A stretch of 47,714 nt of DNA. Origin: Candidatus Yanofskyibacteriota bacterium. GTDB taxonomy: Bacteria > Patescibacteriota > Minisyncoccia > 2-02-FULL-40-12 > GWA2-44-9. Both the position numbers and the translations under genes were made by a program. A model generated the notes under the pieces. It was not told where the DNA came from. It ran no database searches and worked only from the letters and a program-made list of their open reading frames with translations. The DNA lies in contig JACOZW010000051.1 in NCBI GenBank assembly GCA_016181145.1, positions 1 to 47,714 on the forward strand, in the 5' to 3' direction. Positions 17,538-24,380 of the stretch are shown in pieces; the stretch's first letter is position 1; each line of letters starts with the position of its first letter.

Positions 17538-18362
17538 CTAAAAACCATTGAAAACGGTTTTGAGCATTAAAATATCTTTTTTAATTTTATCATGTTTAGT
17601 TTCAAGAACAAAATCAACCTTGGGGAAGACTTTCATCATACTCTCAAATCCACCTTTTCCTATTTTGCCATCACCAATATGGTCATGCCTGTCTTTACGC
17701 TCATTTAAACCAACCATAGAATCATTAGCATGAATCACTTTAACCTTTTCCAGCCCAATAGATTCTTTAAGGACCTTAGTGGTTGAATCGAAACCTTCTT
17801 TTGTTTTAATGTCATAGCCTGAAGCAAACATGTGGGCAGTATCGAGGCAAACTCCTACTCTACCACCCGAATTTTTTATAATATATTCCAATTCTTCAAA
17901 TGTATCCCCGATAACATTCCCCGCACCGGCAGAGATTTCAAGTAAAAATTCTGTCGTACCAGTGTAACCGTCCATCACTCCGCGCACGCCAGAGGCCACT
18001 AATTTAAGGGCCTCGTCTCGCGGCATATCCTTAGAGCTCCCCAAATGCGTCATTACGCATTTGGCTCCGATAAGACTCCCCCGTTCAAGTTCTTCACGGA
18101 TAACCCTGACCAAGGCTTTTCTGATTGCTTCTTTAGCTGAAGCAAAGTTAATATAATAAGGCGCGTGAATATAGCAGTCTTGCTGTTTCCATTTCTCCAT
18201 TTCTTGCTTAAATTTTTTAATAACCTCCGCATCAATCTTGGGCGCAGGTCCGCCTTGAGGTGAACGGGTAAACATCTGAAAAACCTCGCAACCTAAATCG
18301 GCGGCATTTTTGGGTGCGTTCCAGATACCTCCAGCGATTGAAACATGGCAACCGATTTTCAT
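17538..18362 (-). CDS. nfo: Endonuclease IV (AP endonuclease family 2)
   Basis: MKIGCHVSIAGGIWNAPKNA, CVMTHLGSS, VCLDTAHMFASGYDI, KVIHANDS, RHDHIGDGKIG. Confidence 0.93.
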   Translation of the reverse strand: MKIGCHVSIAGGIWNAPKNAADLGCEVFQMFTRSPQGGPAPKIDAEVIKKFKQEMEKWKQQDCYIHAPYYINFASAKEAIRKALVRVIREELERGSLIGAKCVMTHLGSSKDMPRDEALKLVASGVRGVMDGYTGTTEFLLEISAGAGNVIGDTFEELEYIIKNSGGRVGVCLDTAHMFASGYDIKTKEGFDSTTKVLKESIGLEKVKVIHANDSMVGLNERKDRHDHIGDGKIGKGGFESMMKVFPKVDFVLETKHDKIKKDILMLKTVFNGF

Positions 18363-18420
18363 AGTATTTAGTATTACATATTAAGTATTATGTATTAAGT
18401 ATTATGTATTAAGTATTATG
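18363..18420. repeat. TTAAGTATTATGTA short tandem repeat tract
   Basis: (TATTAAGTATTATG)x3 with related flanks. Confidence 0.75.
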
Positions 18421-18437
18421 GGTCAAGAAACTCGTAT

Positions 18438-18604
18438 CAAGCGAAGGGTTATCTCAGACTCGGACCACATTCGGTTTCTTCCAGCGGAAACCAAATCTTA
18501 AGTACTCGGAAAAATTGCCCAGTACCTTCATTTAAGAAATAAAGTTGCTGGGACCAAGCTAATTTTTCCTGCGTATTTCCTCCCTAGAGATAACCCCTCG
18601 CTTG
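18438..18604 (-). ncRNA. Putative structured RNA/hairpin element, family 1 copy A
   Basis: 18-bp terminal stem CAAGCGARGGGTTATCTC/GAGATAACCCYTCGCTTG enclosing conserved TAGGGAGGAAATACGC ... GAGTCT (minus strand). Confidence 0.65.
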
Positions 18605-18637
18605 AGTAAAAACACGCTCGTTATTTTTCACTAACAA

Positions 18638-18675
18638 AAAAGGAGCGGGGAGAGTTTTACCTCTGCCCGCCCCTG
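18638..18675 (-). terminator. Intrinsic terminator of the RluA-type gene
   Basis: minus strand GGGGCGGGCAGAGG...CCTCT/CCCCGCTCCTTTTTT. Confidence 0.65.
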
Positions 18676-18686
18676 CGAAAACTAGG

Positions 18687-19364
18687 CTAATTGCGCCAGC
18701 CCGCCGTTGGCACTACCCAATCTTCGAGAGTATCGTTGGCACCGCTATCCCAGTGGTGCCAGTTGAAATCGAAGCTCCTGAAATCATCTGGCACAGCTGC
18801 CTGGATCGTAGTCCAAGGACCGGGCTTACCGGATTCATCAGGAAGTCTCACCTCCATACGCCAGGCATGGAGCATCTGTCCGAGACGCGCTTCCGTCACC
18901 GGACCATTATATTTCCTGTCGCCGACGATCGGCGACCCAACGGATTTCAGGTGCTTGCGAATCTGATGAGTCCGACCGTTCTGAAGCAGTCGACACTCCA
19001 TCAGGGCAAACGAGCCTGAACGTTCCAGGACCCTGAAACCGGTAATTGCCGACTTGCCATTAAGAGACCTGTCGACGATTGTCTCATCCCACTTGGGACA
19101 CCTGGTAATTGCCAGGTATGTCTTTTGGGTAATGCTGTGCCAATGACGCGCCAAATACCCAATTTGAGTCTTCGAGACGCCGGCCAAGTTTACACCAGAC
19201 GTGAACTTATCGATCCGATGAGCCACGAAGCCCGTCGGATAGATCGACCTGACCATCTCCCAAAGTTCGGGAATGTCAGTGTCCTTGGGACCCTGACTGC
19301 ACATTCCCGGCGGTTTATTGAGCGCCAGGAAACCGTCTCGCGAAAACAACACTCCAACCTGCAT
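18687..19364 (-). CDS. RluA-family pseudouridine synthase
   Basis: FLALNKPPG, AHRIDKFTSG, GRTHQIRKHLKSVGSPIVGDRKY. Confidence 0.88.
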   Translation of the reverse strand: MQVGVLFSRDGFLALNKPPGMCSQGPKDTDIPELWEMVRSIYPTGFVAHRIDKFTSGVNLAGVSKTQIGYLARHWHSITQKTYLAITRCPKWDETIVDRSLNGKSAITGFRVLERSGSFALMECRLLQNGRTHQIRKHLKSVGSPIVGDRKYNGPVTEARLGQMLHAWRMEVRLPDESGKPGPWTTIQAAVPDDFRSFDFNWHHWDSGANDTLEDWVVPTAGWRN

Positions 19365-19426
19365 TTTCAGCCTCCAATCGACTTAGATGAGTGAGTTGTT
19401 ACCGCCCTAACCGACCATTCTCCACG

Positions 19427-19455
19427 ATTATATCATACTTTTAATAAAAAGTAAA
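19427..19455 (-). promoter_or_regulatory. Sigma70-like promoter
   Basis: TTTACT, 17-nt spacer, TATAAT (19427-19432, minus strand). Confidence 0.6.
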
Positions 19456-19475
19456 GAGCATAAATTTCCAACAAA

Positions 19476-19498
19476 AAGCGGGGTTAATCCCGCTTACC
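19476..19498 (-). terminator. Intrinsic terminator
   Basis: AAGCGGGGTTAATCCCGCTT with A/T tract. Confidence 0.6.
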
Positions 19499-20306
19499 TC
19501 ACAATATTAATCGTCTGAACAGGACACAGAGTGTTCCAGACTTTGCCCAGGATAGAATATCTTTCGCTAGCATCTTTTACTAACTGCATTACGCAATATG
19601 ATAGTCCAACAACAGCGCCGACAAAAGAGATAAGCGCTATAGCCACACCCGTAACTAACATGACCGTATTTAACCAGTTCAAACCCTCAAGCTCAGGACC
19701 AGAAACAAAAAATACAACACTGCCAAGGAGTAATCCAAAAAACACAGAACCACATAAACTCAATAAAATCCATCTTACAACTATATTTCTATTCAGTAAC
19801 TTTTCATAAAAAAGTATAAATATCTTCATCATGGCACTGACATAAGTTACCGCTAGGCCCATAGATCCCAAAAATACAGCCAATTCCTTCAACGAAAAAG
19901 TTGGTAAATGTGGATTTGAAAGAAAGGTGATGAGTGCCAAAACTGTCAAATACGACACAGTAGATACAAAAAATATGACCACTGCAGACAAAGTTAATGC
20001 AAGACTTCTAGCCCAAGACAAAAAACAATAATGAGCATTTAGCTGAGTCGCCCCAAAGCTCTCCGACAAAAATTCATATCCGCCGAGAAAATACAGAAAA
20101 CTATCCTCCCTAACGCTTATAGCTCCGAATGACATTATTGACTGGATTAACAGTGATAGATTAGATATAAAAATCGTACTCTCGATCATCATCAAGATAG
20201 TCTTTTGTCCAAGCGTTAGGCCGCTCTGCCATGTCAGGTTAGCAAGCCAAACCGTGACTGCCATAATAATCACCATCATTGCCCTAGCGAAAAATCGTCC
20301 TACCAT
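19494..20306 (-). CDS. Polytopic membrane protein, unknown
   Basis: Several TM segments; promoter TTGACT-N16-TATATT (20347-20374) and SD AGGGAGA place the start at MVGRFFARAMM (20306) rather than 20378. Confidence 0.65.
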   Translation of the reverse strand: MVGRFFARAMMVIIMAVTVWLANLTWQSGLTLGQKTILMMIESTIFISNLSLLIQSIMSFGAISVREDSFLYFLGGYEFLSESFGATQLNAHYCFLSWARSLALTLSAVVIFFVSTVSYLTVLALITFLSNPHLPTFSLKELAVFLGSMGLAVTYVSAMMKIFILFYEKLLNRNIVVRWILLSLCGSVFFGLLLGSVVFFVSGPELEGLNWLNTVMLVTGVAIALISFVGAVVGLSYCVMQLVKDASERYSILGKVWNTLCPVQTINIVR

Positions 20307-20391
20307 CTTCGTTCTCCCTGTTTTCAAGTTACCTGTTGCGAGATGTAATATATCATAATCCGAACATAAGTCAACCAATTCTATCGACTCG

Positions 20392-20756
20392 CTAGAAAAT
20401 CCCGTCGTTTTTGAGCTCTTCTAATATGTCCTGAGGAATGGCTATCTTTTTTCCAATCGGACTGATCCCTGGATATCGCCAAGCGGAGATTATTATCTTC
20501 TTATTCCCAACTTTTAACTTTTCACTTTTAACTTTTAACTTATCTTGATACATAACCCAAACCTCAGTAGGTTTTTTGGTATTAGTTGAGGGAGACATAA
20601 CTCCAATGGTATTTTCAGCAATTCCCTCCTCCACCCTCTTCGGGTTTCTTATAACTCTCTTAACCCTATCCGGAGATAAGCCATAAAAAAGCATCTTGCG
20701 GATGACATGGTTGGTCCAATGATATTTGGTATCTTTCTTGAGTGATTCGAAGTTCA
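20392..20756 (-). CDS. DUF4258-like small protein
   Basis: WTNHVIRKMLFYGLSPDRVKRVIRNPKRVEEG...VWVMYQ...IIISAWRYPG; likely start MNFESLKK at 20756, the ORF extension being repeat-derived. Confidence 0.5.
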
Positions 20757-20834
20757 TCCCGTTAGAAGTAGCCCCGCCGAGGTCCCCTTGGGACTCATTC
20801 GCTAGAGGCGAATGAGCGAGACTTCTAACGGGAT
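20757..20834 (-). repeat. Hairpin repeat family 7, copy 1 (REP-like)
   Basis: ATCCCGTTAGAAGT ... ACTTCTAACGGGAT enclosing two smaller hairpins; shared with 45379-45454. Confidence 0.85.
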
Positions 20835-20888
20835 TCATATTTATTAATCTACCAGTATATTTTCAATAATTCTAGCCATATTTTAAAT

Positions 20889-20918
20889 AAATAAAAAAGG
20901 CCGCCCCTATTGGGCGGC
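20889..20918 (-). terminator. Intrinsic terminator overlapping the stop codon
   Basis: GGGCCGCCCAATAGGGGCGGCCTTTTTT on minus strand. Confidence 0.8.
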
Positions 20919-21251
20919 CCTACCTCTGAGTGCTTCCGCAACTTCGGCGAAAAATTCACTCATCTTCTCGAACGTTACATCGCCCCTCTTCACTTCGAGA
21001 CGAAAATAACAATTCTCGATGATTTGCCGCGGCCCTGAGCCGGAGCAGTTAATGCCTGCTCGTTCCTCGAGATCCTTCCTCAATACCGGTACCAGATTAT
21101 CCCAGTTCGACTCGACGTAATCTCTTGCTTCACGCAAGCCCATATACATCGCGTCCCGCACCGTCTTGATGACCTGGATCTTGTCCCGCTTCACCCTATA
21201 ACACTCTACGTCCTTGCAAATACGATCAATCTCCTCCAGGGTCAAAAACAT
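20907..21251 (-). CDS. Protein with ribosomal L7/L12 C-terminal-like segment
   Basis: KIQVIKTVRDAMYMGLREARDYVE resembles the L7/L12 CTD KIxVIKxVRxxTGLGLKEAKDLVE; SD GGGAGG. Confidence 0.5.
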   Translation of the reverse strand: MFLTLEEIDRICKDVECYRVKRDKIQVIKTVRDAMYMGLREARDYVESNWDNLVPVLRKDLEERAGINCSGSGPRQIIENCYFRLEVKRGDVTFEKMSEFFAEVAEALRGRAAQ

Positions 21252-21281
21252 CTCGGCCTCCCTTCACTCTTTAGTCTTGGT

Positions 21282-21310
21282 ATTATATCAAATTATTATG
21301 ACTATGTCAA
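21282..21310 (-). promoter_or_regulatory. Consensus sigma70 promoter
   Basis: TTGACA (21305-21310), exactly 17 nt, TATAAT (21282-21287), minus strand. Confidence 0.85.
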
Positions 21311-21341
21311 ATTATCAATTTTAAATTATAAAAAATATTTT

Positions 21342-21716
21342 TTAGAGTAGCGGAGAGTTAAGTATGTCTATCAAAAAAATGGCTGCGCAAATAGTAGCCG
21401 ATATAATACACCAGGTACACCAATTTTTTAGAATAAATGCCTGAATAATAGTCAGGTAAGTAGAGAAAATAAAAGCACAGACGCTGGCAAGCATTAGGCT
21501 AGAAACTACAAAGGTCGTTCCGATACTGGGGAAAATCATCAATAACCCATAGCTTAGAGCCGATAAGCCGTAATATATCATGCCTAAAACCTCAAGGGGT
21601 ATGCCCAAAAACTTAGAATAATCACTATGGATAACCGTATCGCAATTGGCCTTTAACGGACAGACTAGAGCCTCCTTAACATTCTTCTTATGATGCCTAA
21701 TATACCGGGCGATCAA
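21342..21716 (-). CDS. VKOR-family protein, apparently 5'-shortened
   Basis: LVCPLKANCDTVIHSDYSKFLGIPLEVLGMIYYGLSAL and CTWC motif; no ATG, only TTG, with in-frame stop just upstream. Confidence 0.75.
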   Translation of the reverse strand: MIARYIRHHKKNVKEALVCPLKANCDTVIHSDYSKFLGIPLEVLGMIYYGLSALSYGLLMIFPSIGTTFVVSSLMLASVCAFIFSTYLTIIQAFILKNWCTWCIISATICAAIFLIDILNSPLL

Positions 21717-21744
21717 GAATCCAGCAAAAGCAAGATAATTTTAT

Positions 21745-21945
21745 CCGACCGCTGGGGGCTTCCCCCGACCCGGCCATGCGCCCGTCCCGCCAATGGCGGG
21801 ACGCGGACGTTCCGGGTCACCCCCATCGGGTCCCGAGGCGATTCCAGGGGCGGCTAAAGCACGCCCCTAAAACCTTCGCCTGAACGGCAAAATAGCATAA
21901 ATATTTTGAATTTGTAGTGACTCGGCTCTAAGGATTAAAAATGAG
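21745..21945. ncRNA. Putative structured element, family 6 copy 1
   Basis: GGGGGCTTCCCCCGACCCGGCCATGCG...CCGGGTCACCCCCATCGGGTCCC plus GGCAAAATAGCATAAATATTTTGAATTTGTAG, shared with 40967-41130. Confidence 0.6.
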
Positions 21946-21969
21946 AGGGGTTACGCTCGATCATTGTAA

Positions 21970-22312
21970 GCCCAAACCCTTTCCGTAGCATTTTCGAGAC
22001 CATCGCCACGATAGAAGTGAAGGGACTATACCCTAGGGAGGAAATATGTAGTTATCTTTTAAATAAAGAATGAGCTTACCCAATTCATTTACAGAACGTT
22101 TCGGAAGCCGACTGGGCTGGCTCGGAGAAGGTTCCCGTGCTTTAGCCGGGAATCTCTGTAGAGAGAGCAAAAACTCAGCAGAGTTTTATGCGATCTGTAA
22201 ATGAGTTGGGTAAGCGAGTTAACCCTGAGTCTGGGCGTAGTCTTTGGGCGAAACCTTGTCTATCCCGAAGCACCTGCCTGCCGGCAGGCCGAAAAAAATG
22301 ATGAGGAAAGTG
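21970..22312 (+). ncRNA. Putative structured RNA/hairpin element, family 1 copy D with outer module
   Basis: CATTTTCGAGACC..ACGATAGAAGTGAAGGGACTATACCC-TAGGGAGGAAATA ... GAGTCTGGGCGTAGTC..GTCTATCCCGAAGCAC..AATGATGAGGAAAG. Confidence 0.65.
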
Positions 22313-22330
22313 GTGTGCGATTGTTTTTAT

Positions 22331-22367
22331 AAACCAAAAACCCCTTTTCAGGGGTTTTTGGTTGAGA
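22331..22367 (-). terminator. Intrinsic terminator of the RRM gene
   Basis: AACCAAAAACCCCTTTTCAGGGGTTTTTGGTT. Confidence 0.8.
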
Positions 22368-22395
22368 GACTACAGATCTATCTGCGCAGGCAGGA

Positions 22396-22749
22396 TTAGT
22401 ATCTGTCGCCACCTCGGCCGCCACCGAAGCCGCCTCGGCCACCGCCGAAACCGCCGCGATCACTGCCACCACCGCCGAAGCTCCTTCGAGGAGGTCTGTC
22501 AGCTAATGGTCTTGCTTCGTTGACAACGAGCTTTCTGCCGTCGAGCTCATAACCATTGAAAGTTTCAACGGCTTTTGTAGCATCTTCGTCATTAGTCATT
22601 TCAACGAATCCGAATCCGCGAGATCGGCCGGTCATCTTGTCCATAAGGACAGCTGCCGACTCGACTGCACCAGCCTGAGAGAATAAATCCTTCAGGGCTG
22701 CATCGGTCGTGTTGTAGGACAAATTGCCTACATATAATTTCTTTGCCAC
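22396..22749 (-). CDS. RRM-domain RNA-binding protein with Gly-rich tail
   Basis: KKLYVGNLSYNTTDAALKDLF, GRSRGFGFVEM, RGGFGGGRGG tail. Confidence 0.93.
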   Translation of the reverse strand: MAKKLYVGNLSYNTTDAALKDLFSQAGAVESAAVLMDKMTGRSRGFGFVEMTNDEDATKAVETFNGYELDGRKLVVNEARPLADRPPRRSFGGGGSDRGGFGGGRGGFGGGRGGDRY

Positions 22750-22885
22750 TTAATAAAACACAAATAGTCAGCCAAATGAAGCGCTTTTGGGGCGTTTCAG
22801 GTAACAAGACGTTGTGTAAAAACTTTAGTAGGAACGACCTCTCGCCTTGCTCCTATTCGGAAACGCCGCTGAGAAAACCTACAGT
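22750..22885 (-). promoter_or_regulatory. Putative structured 5' leader of the RRM gene
   Basis: GGCGTTTC/GAAACGCC enclosing TAGGA/TCCTA and ACAA-CGTC-TTGT. Confidence 0.4.
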
Positions 22886-22941
22886 AATTACATGATAGCA
22901 TACTATGACTTAGATTACAAGGGATCTGCTATAATGACTAT

Positions 22942-23409
22942 ATGTACAGAAGATTTATTTTAATCCTATTTTTAACAATCACGGGATTGCTAGTTTTTTC
23001 TTATTTTAATCCATGGAATGGTATACCCTCCATAAATCAATTTCCTAAACAAAATCAGAGCATATTATCAATAAATGGAACCAATATAAAAGTAGAAATT
23101 GCCGACGAGCCAAATGAGCAAAGCCAGGGTCTTTCGGGAAGAGAATCTCTTGCTAACGACAGTGGCATGCTCTTTGTATTCCCCCAACCGATAATAACCG
23201 GATTCTGGATGAAAGATATGAAATTTTCTTTAGACTTAATATGGATAGACGAGAGAGGAAAAATTATAGAAATAACCAAGAACATCTCCCCCGTAACTTA
23301 TCCCGAAACATTCCTACCGCCCTCGCCGATAAAATACGTCCTAGAAGTCAACGCGGGTTGGTCAGACAAAAATAATATAAAAATCGGGGATAAAATTACT
23401 AGAACATAG
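22942..23409 (+). CDS. DUF192 family protein
   Basis: VEIADEPNEQSQGLSGRESLANDSGMLFVF, FWMKDMKFSLDLIWID, YVLEVNAGW. Confidence 0.9.
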   Translation: MYRRFILILFLTITGLLVFSYFNPWNGIPSINQFPKQNQSILSINGTNIKVEIADEPNEQSQGLSGRESLANDSGMLFVFPQPIITGFWMKDMKFSLDLIWIDERGKIIEITKNISPVTYPETFLPPSPIKYVLEVNAGWSDKNNIKIGDKITRT

Positions 23410-23410
23410 A

Positions 23411-23677
23411 TTCACCCTTTCCTCATCATTTTCTCAACCAATGCTCCGAGATAGACAAACTCATCGTTCAGGGACTATACCCAGACTCGGACCACATTCG
23501 GTTTCTTCCTGCGGAAACCGAATCTTAAGTACTCGGAAAAATTGTTACCATAAGAATGGTAAACCAAGCCAATTTTTCCTGCGTATTTCCTCCCTAGGGT
23601 ATAGTCCCTTCACTTCTATCGTGGTAATGGTTTCCCTGCCTGCCGGTAGGCAGGGAAAATAATTAGGAAAGGGTTCG
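23411..23677 (-). ncRNA. Putative structured RNA/hairpin element, family 1 copy B with outer module
   Basis: GGGACTATACCC/GGGTATAGTCCC stem with CAGACTCGGACC...GCGTATTTCCTCCCTA, nested in AACCCTTTCCT...AGGAAAGGGT arms. Confidence 0.65.
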
Positions 23678-24343
23678 CTATTGTTCGTTTTTACTTTGTG
23701 TATATGGTACTAGTCCCACAAACTCAAATGACTCTTTATCAAAAGAAAATTTTGTTAAACTGCCGGTCTCAACAGAAAAATCTTCGTGTTTATCGTGACT
23801 AGCTTTTGCCAAAACTGGCAGGATGGCTCGTAAGCAACCCCTGTGAGTTACAATGAGGATATTCTCACCCGCACTATTTTCTTCGGCTATTTCTTCCAGG
23901 ACATCAAACAATCTCCTCTCCATCTGTTGCCACGACTCACCATTTTCAGGAACAAAAGAATATCTTTCGTTTATATCCATTCCGGATAATTTATTAGCTA
24001 CCTCATCCCATGGAAGATCCCTCCATATTCCCCAGTCGCGTTCCTTCAAGCCATCTTTAACTTTAACCGACAAACCCAGTTCTTTGGCAATTACTTCTGC
24101 CGTCTGATGGGAGCGCCCCAATGGCGAAGTGTAAACATCGGTTACATTTATATTATTTTCTTTAAAATATCTGGCCATTGATCTTGCTTCATCCGTACCT
24201 CTTTCAGTCAATGGCGCGTCGTTCATGACCAGACATTCCGACCCTAATACATTACTTTCACTCTGACCGTGCCTGATGAACCAAAAAGAAACTTTGTCCG
24301 CATTATTCTTGACCCCCAATTTAGTTTTAATTCTGTTCAACAT
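23678..24343 (-). CDS. Histidine phosphatase family protein
   Basis: FWFIRHGQSESN, YTSPLGRSHQTAEVIA, ILIVTHRGCLRAIL. Confidence 0.92.
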   Translation of the reverse strand: MLNRIKTKLGVKNNADKVSFWFIRHGQSESNVLGSECLVMNDAPLTERGTDEARSMARYFKENNINVTDVYTSPLGRSHQTAEVIAKELGLSVKVKDGLKERDWGIWRDLPWDEVANKLSGMDINERYSFVPENGESWQQMERRLFDVLEEIAEENSAGENILIVTHRGCLRAILPVLAKASHDKHEDFSVETGSLTKFSFDKESFEFVGLVPYTQSKNEQ

Positions 24344-24380
24344 AAGTATGGATAGTTAGCAGAGCATACTAAATTTATTA

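Noticed and set aside
18363-18420. Possible CRISPR-like array in the AAGTATTATG repeats
   Set aside because: Units are contiguous 14-bp repeats without spacers and no cas genes are present.
18691-19394. Several 85-91 aa plus-strand ORFs opposite the RluA-type gene
   Set aside because: Antisense ORFs in a GC-richer gene; no start signals or protein-like composition.
22260-23662. ORFs 22260-22472 and 23441-23662 containing ACRQAGASG / SLPAGRQG peptides
   Set aside because: These peptides are translations of the CCTGCCTGCCGGCAGG palindrome within repeat elements; the ORFs are artefacts.
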